This document shows positions 47,636 through 57,781 of a DNA stretch of 64,000 nucleotides, one piece after another. This DNA comes from Mesorhizobium sp. AR02. Its GTDB lineage: Bacteria; Pseudomonadota; Alphaproteobacteria; Rhizobiales; Rhizobiaceae. A program made the translations under genes and the position numbers. How positions within the stretch are numbered: position 1 is the first letter of the stretch; every line of letters starts with the position of its first letter. The stretch spans positions 5,662,001-5,726,000 of the forward strand of contig NZ_CP080531.1 in NCBI RefSeq assembly GCF_024746835.1. Direction: 5' to 3'. The notes under the pieces are model-generated. The model made no database searches and was not told where the DNA came from. It saw nothing but the letters and a program-made list of their open reading frames with translations.

Positions 47636-49032
47636 AGATGCCGCAGACCATCGGCCTCGTGCATTTCATCGGCATTGGCGGCATCGGCATGAGCGGCATC
47701 GCCGAGGTGCTGCACAATCTCGGCTACAGGGTGCAAGGGTCCGACCAGGCCGACAGTGCCAATGTGCAGCGTCTGCGCGACAAGGGCATCGAATGCTTCG
47801 TCGGCCACAAGGCGGAAAACCTTGGCGATGCCGAGGTCGTCGTCGTCTCGACGGCGATCAAGAAATCCAATCCGGAGCTGAAGGCCGCGCGCGAAAAGCT
47901 GCTGCCGATCGTGCGCCGCGCCGAGATGCTGGCCGAACTGATGCGCTTCCGCCAGGCGGTGGCGATCGGCGGCACGCATGGCAAGACGACGACGACCTCG
48001 ATGGTGGCGACCCTGCTCGAAGCCGGCGGGCTCGACCCCACCGTCATCAATGGCGGTATCATCAATGCTTATGGCACCAATGCCCGCATGGGCGATGGCG
48101 AATGGATGGTGGTCGAGGCCGACGAGAGCGACGGCACGTTCCTCAAACTGCCGGCGGAGATCGCCGTGGTCACCAACATCGATCCCGAACATCTCGACCA
48201 CTATGGCAGTTTCGACAAGGTGCGCGAGGCGTTCCGCCAGTTCGTCGAGAACGTGCCCTTCTACGGTTTTGGCGTGATGTGCACCGACCACCCCGAGGTG
48301 CAGGCGCTGGTCGGCCGCATCGAGGATCGCCGCGTCATCACCTATGGCGAGAACGCGCAAGCCGACGTGCGCTTCACCAACCACCGCATGGCAGGGGCCA
48401 CGTCCGAGTTCGACGTGGTGATCCGCGACCGCAAGACCGGCAGCCAGACAACGATACCGGATCTGCGCCTGCCAATGCCCGGCCGTCACAACGTCTCCAA
48501 CGCCACTGCCGCGATCGCCGTCGCGCATGAGCTTGGCCTGTCCGCCGAGGCGATCAAGAAGGGCCTGTCGTCCTTCGCCGGCGTCAAGCGCCGCTTCACC
48601 AACACCGGTTCGTGGAACGGCGTCGATATCTTCGACGACTATGGTCACCATCCGGTCGAGATCTCGGCGGTGCTGAAGGCGGCGCGCAGCGCCACCAAGG
48701 GGCGCGTCATCGCCATCGCCCAGCCGCACCGCTTCACCCGGCTGCATGATCTGTTCAACGAGTTTTCGGCCTGCTTCAACGACGCTGATACGGTGATGGT
48801 GGCGCCGGTCTACGCTGCCGGCGAAGACCCGATCGACGGCGTCACGTCGGACGAACTGGTGTCGCGCATCCGCGCCGGCGGCCATCGCGACGCGCGCTAT
48901 ATAGAGGGCCCGGCCGCAATCGCGCCGATTATTCGTGATCTTGCCAAGCCCGGCGACTTCGTCGTCTTCCTCGGCGCCGGCAACATCACCCAATGGGCTT
49001 ATGCTCTGCCCAAGGAGCTTGCCGCCTCATGA
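47632..49032 (+). CDS. murC: UDP-MurNAc:L-alanine ligase
   Basis: A 466-residue Mur ligase: N-terminal [21 protein letters not shown]-loop [52 protein letters not shown] and the [15 protein letters not shown] block that carries the invariant histidine pair. It adds the first amino acid of the stem peptide. Overlaps murG upstream and murB downstream by four bases each. Confidence 0.97.
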   Translation: MKMPQTIGLVHFIGIGGIGMSGIAEVLHNLGYRVQGSDQADSANVQRLRDKGIECFVGHKAENLGDAEVVVVSTAIKKSNPELKAAREKLLPIVRRAEMLAELMRFRQAVAIGGTHGKTTTTSMVATLLEAGGLDPTVINGGIINAYGTNARMGDGEWMVVEADESDGTFLKLPAEIAVVTNIDPEHLDHYGSFDKVREAFRQFVENVPFYGFGVMCTDHPEVQALVGRIEDRRVITYGENAQADVRFTNHRMAGATSEFDVVIRDRKTGSQTTIPDLRLPMPGRHNVSNATAAIAVAHELGLSAEAIKKGLSSFAGVKRRFTNTGSWNGVDIFDDYGHHPVEISAVLKAARSATKGRVIAIAQPHRFTRLHDLFNEFSACFNDADTVMVAPVYAAGEDPIDGVTSDELVSRIRAGGHRDARYIEGPAAIAPIIRDLAKPGDFVVFLGAGNITQWAYALPKELAAS

Positions 49033-49994
49033 TGCACGGCCAGGCCCTGATCGACAGACTTGGTGACCGGCTTGCCGGCCTGCGCGGCCGTCTCACGCCG
49101 AATGCCGAGATGGACAAGATCACCTGGTTCCGCGCCGGTGGCCTGGCCGAGGTGCTGTTCCAGCCGGCGGACGAAGAAGATCTGGCTGCGTTCCTGCGCG
49201 CGGTTCCCGAAGAGATTCCCCTGACCATTGTCGGCGTCGGCTCCAACCTTCTGGTTCGCGACGGCGGTATTCTAGGCTTCGTCGTCAGGCTTTCGGCCAA
49301 AGGCTTTGGCGAGGCCGAAATCGTTTCGCCGATCCGGATCAAGGCCGGTGCTGCGACGCCCGACAAGCGCGTGGCGGCCCTGGCGCTGGAAGCAGGTATT
49401 GGCGGCTTTCATTTCTACCATGGCATTCCGGGCGCCATTGGCGGCGCGCTCAGGATGAATGCCGGCGCCAATGGCGTCGAGACGCGCGAGCGCGTGGTCG
49501 AGGTGCGTGCGCTCGACCGCAAGGGCAATGTCCAGACGTTGAGCAATGTCGAGATGGGCTATGCCTATCGCCATTCGGCGGCCCCTTCCGGGCTGATCTT
49601 CACCTCGGCCGTGTTCGAAGGCTTTACTGACGACAAGGCCACGATCAAAGCGGCGATGGACGCGGTGCAGAACCATCGCGAGACCGTGCAGCCGATCCGC
49701 GAGAAGACCGGCGGCTCGACCTTCAAGAATCCCGAGGGCACGTCGGCCTGGAAGGAGATCGACAAGGCAGGCTGCCGCGGTTTGATGATCGGTGGCGCGC
49801 AGATGTCGCCGATGCATTGCAACTTCATGATCAACACCGGCACGGCGACCGGTTACGACCTCGAATATCTCGGTGAAACGGTGCGCGCGCGCGTGCTGGA
49901 GCATTCGGGCATCCGCCTGCACTGGGAGATCAAGCGCATCGGCAATTTCCGGCCCGGACATGCCGTGCAGGAGTTTCTGGGGCAGTTGCTCTAG
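49029..49994 (+). CDS. murB: UDP-N-acetylenolpyruvoylglucosamine reductase
   Basis: A 321-residue type IIa MurB (FAD enzyme): [20 protein letters not shown], the FAD-binding [30 protein letters not shown] and a C-terminal [10 protein letters not shown] with the catalytic Ser. It reduces enolpyruvyl-UDP-GlcNAc to UDP-MurNAc with NADPH. Start ATG 49029 overlaps the murC stop. The stop is followed by an inverted repeat GTTCATG / CATGAAC (49994-50012). Confidence 0.96.
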   Translation: MMHGQALIDRLGDRLAGLRGRLTPNAEMDKITWFRAGGLAEVLFQPADEEDLAAFLRAVPEEIPLTIVGVGSNLLVRDGGILGFVVRLSAKGFGEAEIVSPIRIKAGAATPDKRVAALALEAGIGGFHFYHGIPGAIGGALRMNAGANGVETRERVVEVRALDRKGNVQTLSNVEMGYAYRHSAAPSGLIFTSAVFEGFTDDKATIKAAMDAVQNHRETVQPIREKTGGSTFKNPEGTSAWKEIDKAGCRGLMIGGAQMSPMHCNFMINTGTATGYDLEYLGETVRARVLEHSGIRLHWEIKRIGNFRPGHAVQEFLGQLL

Positions 49995-50052
49995 TTCATG
50001 TGATGCATGAACTTCAACGCGTTCCCAAAACGCGCAAAACCGTTGCTGCAAA

Positions 50053-50232
50053 GACTCAGCGAGGCGGTTTTCGCAGCCATTTTCTCACAAAGTGAATCTC
50101 TCGGAATCATAAGCACTTGCCAGTGAATCAACTCTCTGATTCTCTGCTCCAAAGCGTTTCCTGATTTGAGTCGTTCGACGCGTTACCCGCGTTTTTCCGT
50201 CTGGGGGGCAACCTGCCGGGAGACTCGGACTC
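50053..50232. promoter_or_regulatory. GANTC-rich regulatory region before ddl-ftsQAZ
   Basis: Eight GANTC sites (at 50053, 50094, 50104, 50125, 50138, 50168, 50222 and 50228) fall in 180 bp of the 290-bp gap between murB and ddl. About 0.7 would be expected by chance. GANTC is the target of the cell-cycle methyltransferase CcrM in alphaproteobacteria, and methylation state of such sites regulates promoters of division genes in Caulobacter. The region probably contains a promoter for ddl and the fts genes; no single -35/-10 pair is convincing. Confidence 0.6.
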
Positions 50233-50284
50233 AATGTTGCGGAAATCTTGGTTTTTGGTCCGCCGTGAGAGGGGATGACGGGGA

Positions 50285-51211
50285 ATGAAAAGCAAGCATG
50301 TGGCCGTCCTGCTGGGAGGTTTCTCGTCCGAGCGGCCCGTGTCCCTGTCTTCCGGAAAGGCCTGTGCCGATGCGCTTGAGCAGGAAGGCTACCAAGTCAC
50401 CCGTGTCGATGTCGGGCGCGATGTCGGCTCCGTGCTTGCCGAACTCAAGCCTGACGTTGCCTTCAATGCGCTGCACGGCCCCTTTGGTGAGGACGGCACC
50501 ATTCAGGGCATCCTCGAATATCTCGGCATTCCCTACACCCATTCCGGCGTGCTCGCCTCGGCGCTCGCCATGAACAAGGAGCAGGCGAAGAAGATCGTCA
50601 AATCGGTCGGCGTTCCCGTTGCTGAATCGAAGGTCACCAATCGCTTCGCCATCCAGAACAAGCACCCGATGAAGCCGCCCTATGTGATCAAGCCGGTCAA
50701 TGAGGGGTCGAGCTTCGGCGTCGTCATCGTGTCCGAAGGGCAGTCGCATCCGCCCCAGGTTGTCGGGTCGTCCGAGTGGAAATACGGCGATACCGTCATG
50801 GTCGAGCGCTACATCCATGGGCGCGAGCTGACCTGCGCCGTCATGGGCGATGTGGCGCTCGGCGTCTGCGAGATCATCCCGACGGGCCATTCCTTCTACG
50901 ATTACGATTCAAAATATGTCGCGGGCGGATCAAAACACGAATGCCCCGCAAAAGTTTCACCGAATATTTACCAAAAAATACAGACACTGGCGCTCAAGGC
51001 TCACCAAGCTGTCGGCTGTCGGGGCGTTTCCCGGTCGGACTTCCGTTATGACGATCGTCACTCCGAAAATGGCGAGGTTGTATGGCTCGAGGTCAACACT
51101 CAGCCGGGCATGACGCCGACGTCTTTGGTGCCTGAAATCGCAGCCCATGCCGGGCATTCGTTTGGTGAATTGTTGAGTTGGATGGTGGAGGACGCTTCGT
51201 GTCTGCGTTGA
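50285..51211 (+). CDS. ddl: D-alanine:D-alanine ligase
   Basis: A 308-residue ATP-grasp ligase of the DdlB type: [69 protein letters not shown] and [18 protein letters not shown] with metal ligands. It makes the D-Ala-D-Ala dipeptide used by MurF. It opens the second transcription block of the cluster after the GANTC-rich gap. The base composition of its 3' third is less GC-rich than that of its neighbours. Confidence 0.96.
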   Translation: MKSKHVAVLLGGFSSERPVSLSSGKACADALEQEGYQVTRVDVGRDVGSVLAELKPDVAFNALHGPFGEDGTIQGILEYLGIPYTHSGVLASALAMNKEQAKKIVKSVGVPVAESKVTNRFAIQNKHPMKPPYVIKPVNEGSSFGVVIVSEGQSHPPQVVGSSEWKYGDTVMVERYIHGRELTCAVMGDVALGVCEIIPTGHSFYDYDSKYVAGGSKHECPAKVSPNIYQKIQTLALKAHQAVGCRGVSRSDFRYDDRHSENGEVVWLEVNTQPGMTPTSLVPEIAAHAGHSFGELLSWMVEDASCLR

Positions 51212-52140
51212 AATGGGGACAAGGCGAGGGGAAGGGCGCGGCTGGGCCGTCGCTGTTCGGCTTGTCGTTGTCATCAGGCCATTTCGTGCTGCCGCGCATG
51301 CTTCGCCGCCCGGTGCGCATCCTGGCGCGCCTGGGCGATGGCGAATTCGAGGCGCCGCGCTTCTCCGCTGCGATGATGTCGGCGGTGCTGCTGGCTTTGA
51401 GTGGTGCCTATGGCGCCTATCTCGGCGGCCATGCCGACGGCATCATCCAGAGCATCACCGCCCGAACCGGCTTCGCCGTCGATCAGGTCAAGGTGGTTGG
51501 TAATCGCCAGACCTCGGAGATCGACATTCTCGACAGGCTCGAACTCGACGGCTGGACCTCGCTGATCGGCTTCGACGCGGAGGCCGCGCGCGAGCGCATC
51601 TCAGGCCTGCCATGGATCGAGGTTGCGGCGGTGCGCAAGGTCTATCCGCATACGCTGGAAGTGCGCGTCGAGGAGCGCGATGCCTTCGCGCTCTGGCAGC
51701 AGGGCAATGATCTTTCGGTCATCGAAAAGGATGGCGCCATCATCGCACCGTTCTCGGGTGGCAAGCAGGTTCTGTTGCCGCTGCTGATCGGCGACGGCGC
51801 GCCGGCCAAGGCGCCGGACTTCCTGGCCAAGATCGAAAAATATCCTGATCTGGCGAGCCGGATCAAAGGCTATATCCGCGTTGGCGATCGGCGCTGGGAC
51901 CTGAAGCTGGACAACGGCATCACCGTCAAGCTGCCTGAGGACGATGAGGACCAGGCGCTCGCCGAGCTGGTCAAGATGGATAAGGACAAGGGGCTTTTGT
52001 CGCGCGACATCGCTGCTGTCGACATGCGCCTGACAGACCGGCTGGTCGTGGAATTGACGCCCGAAGCGGCGACGCAGCGCGAGGCCGCGCTCAACGAGAA
52101 ACCGAAGACCCTCAAGCGCAAGTCGGAGACGAAGATATGA
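51199..52140 (+). CDS. ftsQ: Cell division protein FtsQ
   Basis: A 313-residue bitopic protein. The cytosolic N-terminus is ~60 residues, followed by a membrane helix (about residues 62-80, [19 protein letters not shown]), a POTRA domain beginning [20 protein letters not shown], and the FtsQ beta domain with [30 protein letters not shown]. It scaffolds the divisome through FtsL and FtsB. GTG 51199 with GGAGGAC upstream is chosen; this start overlaps ddl by 13 bases. The C-terminus is Lys/Glu-rich. Confidence 0.93.
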   Translation: MSALKWGQGEGKGAAGPSLFGLSLSSGHFVLPRMLRRPVRILARLGDGEFEAPRFSAAMMSAVLLALSGAYGAYLGGHADGIIQSITARTGFAVDQVKVVGNRQTSEIDILDRLELDGWTSLIGFDAEAARERISGLPWIEVAAVRKVYPHTLEVRVEERDAFALWQQGNDLSVIEKDGAIIAPFSGGKQVLLPLLIGDGAPAKAPDFLAKIEKYPDLASRIKGYIRVGDRRWDLKLDNGITVKLPEDDEDQALAELVKMDKDKGLLSRDIAAVDMRLTDRLVVELTPEAATQREAALNEKPKTLKRKSETKI

Positions 52141-53444
52141 GCTGGCTTGGCGGTTCAGGCGATGCCTCGTCGCGCCGGTCCGGCACGCTCACAGTGCTGG
52201 ATGTCGGCTCGAACAAGGTCTGCTGCATGGTGGCCAAGCTCAAGCCGAACGATGACGGCAAGCTCTTGCGCGGCCGCTCGCACCGGATCCAGGTGATCGG
52301 CATCGGCCATCAGAAGTCGCAAGGTGTGAAGTCTGGCGTGGTCGTCGATCTCGACCGCGCCGAACATGCCATCCGCCTGTCCGTCGATGCCGCCGAGCGC
52401 ATGGCGGGGCTGACGGTCGATTCGCTCATCGTCAACATGACCGCCGGCCGGCTGAAGAGCGAAAGCTTCTCGGCGACCATCAATCTTGGCGGCCATGAGG
52501 CCGACGAGGCCGACATCAAGCGCGTGCTCGGCGCCGGCGCCAAGCAGGCGCTCAAGGCCGAGCGCGAGGTGATCCATTCGCTGCCCGTCGGTTTCTCGCT
52601 CGACGCCGAACGCGGCGTGCGCGATCCGCGCGGCATGGTCGGCGACGCGCTTGGCGTCGACATGCATGTGCTGACGGGGGACGCGGCCCCGATGCGCAAC
52701 CTGGAACTCTCCATCAACCGCTCGCATCTCTCGGTCGAGCGCATGGTGGCGACGCCCTATGCCAGTGGGTTGGCGGCTCTGGTCGACGACGAGCTGGAGC
52801 TGGGTGCTGCCTGCATCGACATGGGCGGCGGCACGACGACCATCTCGGTGTTTTCGGAAGGCAAGTTCGTCCATGGCGACGCCATCGCCATCGGCGGCAA
52901 CCATGTCACGCTTGATATGGCCAAGGGGCTTTCGACCTCGCTCGACGCCGCCGAGCGGCTCAAGGTGATGCATGGCTCGGCGCTGCCGGGCAGCGCCGAT
53001 GACCGCGACCTGGTCTCGATCCAGCCGATCGGCGACGATGGCGATGTGCCGCTGCAGATCCCGCGTTCGGTGATGACGCGCATCGTGCGCGCCCGCATCG
53101 ACGAAACCCTTGAACTCTTGCGCGACCGGTTGAACAAGTCCGGCTACGGCAATGCGGTCGGCAAGCGTGTCGTGCTGACCGGCGGCGCCAGCCAGCTGGC
53201 CGGCCTGCCGGAGGCGGCGCGCCGCATCCTGGGACGCAATGTACGCATCGGCCGCCCGCTCGGCGTGGCCGGCCTGCCCGAAGCGGCGAAGGGACCGGCC
53301 TTCTCGGCCGCCGTCGGGCTTCTGATCTATCCGCAGATGGCGAGTTTCGAGAGCCATCCAGCGAAAGGCATTTCCGGTCTCAGGATGACCGGAACGGGTG
53401 GAAAACTGCATCGCATGAGTCAGTGGTTGAGAGACAGTTTCTAA
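52137..53444 (+). CDS. ftsA: Cell division protein FtsA
   Basis: A 435-residue actin-fold ATPase that tethers FtsZ to the membrane. Visible: TVLDVGSNKVCCMVAKL (phosphate 1), the 1C domain with IRLSVDAAERMAGLTVDSLI, GAACIDMGGGTTTISVFSEGK (phosphate 2) and VVLTGGASQLAGLPEAARRI (adenosine motif). The last residues, KLHRMSQWLRDSF, form the amphipathic membrane-targeting helix. It overlaps ftsQ by four bases and lies 66 bases before ftsZ. Confidence 0.96.
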   Translation: MSWLGGSGDASSRRSGTLTVLDVGSNKVCCMVAKLKPNDDGKLLRGRSHRIQVIGIGHQKSQGVKSGVVVDLDRAEHAIRLSVDAAERMAGLTVDSLIVNMTAGRLKSESFSATINLGGHEADEADIKRVLGAGAKQALKAEREVIHSLPVGFSLDAERGVRDPRGMVGDALGVDMHVLTGDAAPMRNLELSINRSHLSVERMVATPYASGLAALVDDELELGAACIDMGGGTTTISVFSEGKFVHGDAIAIGGNHVTLDMAKGLSTSLDAAERLKVMHGSALPGSADDRDLVSIQPIGDDGDVPLQIPRSVMTRIVRARIDETLELLRDRLNKSGYGNAVGKRVVLTGGASQLAGLPEAARRILGRNVRIGRPLGVAGLPEAAKGPAFSAAVGLLIYPQMASFESHPAKGISGLRMTGTGGKLHRMSQWLRDSF

Positions 53445-53510
53445 TCGACGGGGACAGCCCCATAGGCGGCCGCGGCGGCGAAGCGGCGTGAAAGGCAAAG
53501 GACGGAGACA

Positions 53511-55190
53511 ATGACCATCAATCTGCAGAAGCCGGACATCACCGAGCTTAAGCCGCGCATCACCGTGTTCGGTGTCGGCGGCGGCGGCGGCAATGCCGTG
53601 AACAACATGATCACCGCCGGTCTGCGCGGTGTCGAGTTCGTCGTGGCCAACACCGACGCGCAGGCGCTGACCATGTCGAAGGCCGCCCGGCTGATCCAGC
53701 TCGGCGCGCATGTCACCGAGGGGCTCGGTGCGGGATCGCAGCCGGAAGTCGGCCGCGCGGCGGCGGAAGAGTGCATCGATGAGATCCTCGATCATCTCAC
53801 CAACACCCATATGTGCTTCGTCACCGCCGGCATGGGCGGCGGCACCGGCACCGGTGCTGCTCCGGTCGTTGCCCGCGCTGCGCGCGAAAAGGGCATCCTC
53901 ACCGTCGGCGTCGTCACCAAGCCGTTCCACTTCGAAGGCCAGCGCCGCATGAAGACGGCCGACATGGGCATCGAGGAACTGCAGAAATGCGTCGACACGC
54001 TGATCGTCATCCCCAACCAGAACCTGTTCCGGCTGGCCAATGACAAGACCACCTTCGCCGATGCCTTCGCCATGGCCGACCAGGTGCTCTATTCCGGTGT
54101 TGCCTGCATCACCGACCTGATGGTCAAGGAAGGCCTGATCAACCTCGACTTCGCCGACGTGCGTTCGGTGATGCGCGAGATGGGCAAGGCGATGATGGGC
54201 ACCGGCGAGGCTTCGGGCGAAGGCCGCGCGATGGCCGCCGCCGAGGCAGCGATCGCCAACCCGCTTCTCGACGAGACCTCGATGAAGGGCGCCAAGGGCC
54301 TGCTGATCTCGATCACCGGCGGCCGCGACCTGACCCTGTTCGAAGTCGACGAAGCGGCGACCCGCATCCGCGAGGAAGTCGACCAGGACGCCAACATCAT
54401 CCTGGGCGCCACCTTCGACGAGGAGCTCGAAGGCGTCATCCGCGTCTCGGTGGTCGCCACCGGCATCGACAAGTCGGCGGCTGAAATCGCCGCCGCGCCG
54501 ATCTCGATCCGTACCGCTCCGCCGAAGCCGGCCGGCCGTCCGGCCGTGGCCGCCGTGGAAAGCCGCCCGGCACCGGTCCAGCAGCCTGTCTATGAGCCGC
54601 GCGCCGCCGACCCGGTCGCCGAAGCGATCCAGCTCGCCGAGGCAAATGCCGCGGCCATGGCGCAGGCCCGCCCGGCTCCTGTCGCCCATGCGGACGATTT
54701 CCGCCCGCAGAGCAAGATCTTCCAGGCGCCGCCGCAGCAGCCAATGCCGCAGCCGGTCGTCCAGCAGATGCAGCCGGCCCCGCAGCCGCGCGAAATGCTG
54801 CGTGAGGTCCAGCAGCCGGTGGCGATGGCGCCGCAGCGCATGCCGCGCGTCGAGGACTTTCCCCCGGTTGTGAAGGCCGAGGTGGATGCCAAGAGCCGTC
54901 CGGTCGACCATGAGAACAACAGCGGACCGATGGGCCTCTTGAAGCGCCTGACCAACGGCCTGACCCGCCGCGAGGAGGAGCCCGCACGGCTGCAGCCGGC
55001 GCAGCCGCGCGAGCCGAAGCTGCGCCAGGCGGCTCCCGAAGTGCGCCGTCTCGCCAGCCAGGACGCCCAGCTCTACGCGCCGCGCCGTGGCCAGCTGGAT
55101 GATCAGGGCCGCCTGACGCCGCAGACCCGGGCGACTCAGGACGACGATCAGCTGGAGATTCCGGCGTTCCTGCGCCGCCAGGCCAACTGA
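53511..55190 (+). CDS. ftsZ: Cell division GTPase FtsZ, long C-terminal form
   Basis: A 559-residue tubulin-like GTPase. The GTPase core (residues ~10-320) has [18 protein letters not shown], the tubulin signature in [20 protein letters not shown], and the T7 loop [11 protein letters not shown]. The core is followed by a ~230-residue Pro/Gln/Ala-rich linker (about residues 325-545) and a conserved C-terminal peptide [12 protein letters not shown] that binds FtsA and other partners. The long linker is typical of Rhizobiales main FtsZ (E. coli has 383 residues in all). It forms the Z ring. RBS ACGGAG precedes ATG 53511. Confidence 0.97.
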   Translation: MTINLQKPDITELKPRITVFGVGGGGGNAVNNMITAGLRGVEFVVANTDAQALTMSKAARLIQLGAHVTEGLGAGSQPEVGRAAAEECIDEILDHLTNTHMCFVTAGMGGGTGTGAAPVVARAAREKGILTVGVVTKPFHFEGQRRMKTADMGIEELQKCVDTLIVIPNQNLFRLANDKTTFADAFAMADQVLYSGVACITDLMVKEGLINLDFADVRSVMREMGKAMMGTGEASGEGRAMAAAEAAIANPLLDETSMKGAKGLLISITGGRDLTLFEVDEAATRIREEVDQDANIILGATFDEELEGVIRVSVVATGIDKSAAEIAAAPISIRTAPPKPAGRPAVAAVESRPAPVQQPVYEPRAADPVAEAIQLAEANAAAMAQARPAPVAHADDFRPQSKIFQAPPQQPMPQPVVQQMQPAPQPREMLREVQQPVAMAPQRMPRVEDFPPVVKAEVDAKSRPVDHENNSGPMGLLKRLTNGLTRREEEPARLQPAQPREPKLRQAAPEVRRLASQDAQLYAPRRGQLDDQGRLTPQTRATQDDDQLEIPAFLRRQAN

Positions 55191-55213
55191 GCGGTTAACG
55201 GACTGTAACAATT

Positions 55214-55249
55214 GTTAACAGGCAGGCAAGGAATTGCTTGCCTGTTAAC
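55214..55249 (+). terminator. Stem-loop after ftsZ
   Basis: GTTAACA-(GGCA)-GGCAAG pairs with CTTGCC-TGTTAAC around a 6-base loop, followed by GTTTTAAAT. It lies 24 bases past the ftsZ stop and probably ends the ftsQAZ transcript. The rest of the gap to lpxC (55250-55469) has no clear feature other than one GANTC near 55335. Confidence 0.65.
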
Positions 55250-55469
55250 GTTTTAAATGCTGTAAAATCAATCGGTTATGATGCTGTACATATTCCGGTT
55301 CACGGTTACAGTGGGTAAGAAACCGTGATTTGGAGTCTCCCTGCCGGGACATTATCTTTGCTGCCTACCATAGTCGGTGTGCCGGGATTTCGGGGAAGTG
55401 GCCCTGCCTGCCGATTTAACAAGAGCCGCGCCCTCGGGCTGGAGAAGCGGACCTAGGCATTTCGGGCTT

Positions 55470-56420
55470 ATGGGGATTGTCTTGCACGACTATCAGACGA
55501 CAGTGAAGACGCGCGCGTCGCTTACGGGCACCGGCGTTCACAGCGGCAAAGAAGTTTCCATCAGTTTCCTGCCCGCGGATGCCGACACCGGTATCGTGTT
55601 CCAGCTGGTCAAGGGAGCAGAGCAGGGTCGCGAGTTCCGCGCCCTGGTTGCCGAGGTCGGCGCGACCGATTTGTGCACGATGCTTGGCGATCCCGCGGGC
55701 GAGCACATCGCCACGGTCGAGCATATCATGGCGGCGCTGTTCGGGCTGGGCATCGACAATGTCCTCATCGAGATCGACGGTTCCGAGGTTCCCATCTTCG
55801 ATGGCAGCGCCATGGCGTTCGTGGAAGCCATCGATCAGGCGGGCATCGAGACGCTGTCGGTCAAGCGCCGCTACATCAGGGTCATCAAGCCGGTCCGTAT
55901 CGAGAACGGCGCCTCGTGGGCGGAGTTCAGGCCCTATGACGGTACCCGTTTCGAGGTCGAGATCGATTTCGAAAGCCCTGCAATCGGCCGCCAGCTGTTT
56001 GCTTCCGACCTCAATGCCGATATTTTCCGCCGCGACATTGCGCGGGCGCGCACCTTCGGCTTCATGAAGGATGTCGAGCGGCTGTGGGCCGCCGGCTATG
56101 CGCTCGGCTCGTCGCTCGAGAACTCGCTGGTGATCGGGGACGACAACCGCGTCATCAACATGGGCGGCCTGCGCTATCCCAACGAATTCGTACGCCACAA
56201 GACGCTGGACGCCATGGGCGATCTGGCGCTGGCCGGAGCCCGCTTCATCGGCTGCTTCCGCTCCTATCGCGGTGGTCACAGGATGAACGCCGCGGCGCTG
56301 CGGCGCCTGCTGTCAGACCGCACGGCGTTCGAGATCGTCGAGACGACACGCCGCGAGCGTGGCCGCGCGGCAGAGATGAGCGCCGTCAATGCGCCGCTCT
56401 ACGCACCCTGGATGATCTGA
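55470..56420 (+). CDS. lpxC: UDP-3-O-acyl-N-acetylglucosamine deacetylase
   Basis: A 316-residue zinc deacetylase, the committed step of lipid A synthesis. The N-terminus DYQTTVKTRASLTGTGVHSG is characteristic. Zinc ligands are in VEHIMAALFGLGIDN (His), and VRHKTLDAMGDLALAG (His, Asp); the catalytic His is in YRGGHRMNAA. FDGSAMAFVEAI is also conserved. Start ATG 55470 gives the canonical length; the frame upstream to 55377 lacks homology. It has its own promoter region after the ftsZ terminator. Confidence 0.97.
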   Translation: MGIVLHDYQTTVKTRASLTGTGVHSGKEVSISFLPADADTGIVFQLVKGAEQGREFRALVAEVGATDLCTMLGDPAGEHIATVEHIMAALFGLGIDNVLIEIDGSEVPIFDGSAMAFVEAIDQAGIETLSVKRRYIRVIKPVRIENGASWAEFRPYDGTRFEVEIDFESPAIGRQLFASDLNADIFRRDIARARTFGFMKDVERLWAAGYALGSSLENSLVIGDDNRVINMGGLRYPNEFVRHKTLDAMGDLALAGARFIGCFRSYRGGHRMNAAALRRLLSDRTAFEIVETTRRERGRAAEMSAVNAPLYAPWMI

Positions 56421-56598
56421 TTCCTTAACGTTTTTCGGCTTCCATGCGGGATCGCAGGTGTTGCATGAATGCACCATCAGCCAGCGAAATTGCATGGATT
56501 CTCCGGCACTGTGCAGCCGCCACAAAAATGTGCGATTGGCTAGACATAGCGTTGCCGGGCAAGGCGGTTATGGTTTATGGCTGCTGCCGTCGATTAGT

Positions 56599-56643
56599 GC
56601 ATGTCGCTCAAAAGTGGGGACCAGTTTTGAGACAACAGCATGC
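56599..56643 (-). repeat. Dispersed palindromic repeat family A, inverted copy before bamD
   Basis: GCATGTCGC...AAAAGTGGGGACC...TTTTGAGACAACAGCATGC is the reverse-strand version of the copy at 57721-57764. It lies 40 bp before the bamD start, so it is probably part of the mRNA leader. Confidence 0.7.
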
Positions 56644-56683
56644 AAGAGGCATTAAAATAACGCCGAAAGGGCGCAATCCAATC

Positions 56684-57556
56684 ATGTTGTTCACGCGAGT
56701 CGGTCAATCGAAAGCGCGCCAGCGGTCTGTTATCCTGGCGCTTTCGCTGGTTGTTCCATCGCTCTTCCTGTCGGCTTGCATGTCGTCGCCGGAGAAAGAC
56801 ATCAACCTGTCGACCTATGTCGACCAGACAGAGCCGGCCGACGTTCTGTACAATCAGGGTCTCGCCAATTTGAATGCCGGACGCCTGGACGAGGCGAGCA
56901 AAAAGTTCGACGCCGTCGACCGCCAGCATCCCTATTCGGAATGGGCCCGTAAATCCATGGTGATGGGCGCGTTCGCCGATTATCGAAAGGGTAGCTACGA
57001 CGATGCGATTTCGTCGGCCAAGCGCTATCTGGCGCTGTATCCGTCCACCGATGACGCGCCCTATGCGCAGTACATCATCGGCCTGAGCTACTATCGCCAG
57101 ATCAAGGACGTGACGCAGGATCAGAAGGAAGCGCGTCAAACCCTGCAGACGATGCAGGATTTGGTGACACGCTGGCCGACGTCGGAATATGTCGACGACG
57201 CCAAGGAGAAGATCCGCTTCGCCAACGATCAGCTCGCCGGCAAGGAAATGCAGATCGGCCGCTATTATCTGGAGCGCCGCGAGTACATCGCCGCCGTCAA
57301 GCGTTTCCGCAACGTGGTGGAGAACTACTCCAACACGCGCCATGTCGAGGAAGCTCTGGCCCGCCTCACCGAAGGCTATTACGCGCTGGGGCTGACCTCG
57401 GAGGCCCAGACGGCCGCCGCGGTGCTCGGCACCAACTATCCCGACAGCCCATGGTACAAGGATTCCTACAAGCTGCTGCAGAGCAACGGGCTTTCGCCGC
57501 GCGAGAATGCCGGATCGTGGATATCCAAGGCCGGGAAGCTGATCACCGGCGCCTGA
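56684..57556 (+). CDS. bamD: Outer-membrane assembly lipoprotein BamD
   Basis: A 290-residue lipoprotein from ATG 56684: signal with lipobox LSAC ([13 protein letters not shown]) and about five TPR-like helical pairs, beginning [20 protein letters not shown] and [19 protein letters not shown], then [15 protein letters not shown] and a [19 protein letters not shown] repeat. BamD is the essential partner of BamA in beta-barrel insertion. The upstream frame to 56444 runs through a palindromic repeat and is rejected. Position after lpxC and before recN is common in Rhizobiales. Confidence 0.95.
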   Translation: MLFTRVGQSKARQRSVILALSLVVPSLFLSACMSSPEKDINLSTYVDQTEPADVLYNQGLANLNAGRLDEASKKFDAVDRQHPYSEWARKSMVMGAFADYRKGSYDDAISSAKRYLALYPSTDDAPYAQYIIGLSYYRQIKDVTQDQKEARQTLQTMQDLVTRWPTSEYVDDAKEKIRFANDQLAGKEMQIGRYYLERREYIAAVKRFRNVVENYSNTRHVEEALARLTEGYYALGLTSEAQTAAAVLGTNYPDSPWYKDSYKLLQSNGLSPRENAGSWISKAGKLITGA

Positions 57557-57662
57557 CCTTAGAGCCATCGGATCGAAGCGTGCGCACCGCTTTTTCGGAT
57601 TGATCCGATGCTCAAACAAAAAGATAGTGCGGCACTGCGATTCCAACTGGTCGCCTGCCGCG

Positions 57663-57706
57663 TTAAAGCGCGTCGCACTTGAACGGATCCATGCGACGCG
57701 CTTTAA
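57663..57706 (+). terminator. Perfect 15-bp stem-loop after bamD
   Basis: TTAAAGCGCGTCGCA pairs perfectly with TGCGACGCGCTTTAA across a 14-base loop, followed by GTCTTTAGTTTTG. It probably ends the bamD transcript and is a repeat type seen often in rhizobial intergenic regions. Confidence 0.7.
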
Positions 57707-57720
57707 GTCTTTAGTTTTGT

Positions 57721-57764
57721 GCATGTCGTGATCCCAAAACCGGGTCCACTTTTGGGCGACATGC
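57721..57764 (+). repeat. Dispersed palindromic repeat family A, plus copy before recN
   Basis: The arms are GCATGTCG and CGACATGC, with inner pairing CCCAAAA / TTTTGGG. It lies 17 bp before the recN start and directly after the stem-loop at 57663-57706. Confidence 0.75.
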
Positions 57765-57781
57765 AATAGGTCCGGGTTCTG

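Noticed and set aside
52155..55211. A 1,018-codon open frame on the minus strand opposite ftsA and ftsZ
   Set aside because: Composition is Arg/His/Gly/Asp-rich with no domain, and it mirrors two certain genes. High GC leaves such antisense frames open.
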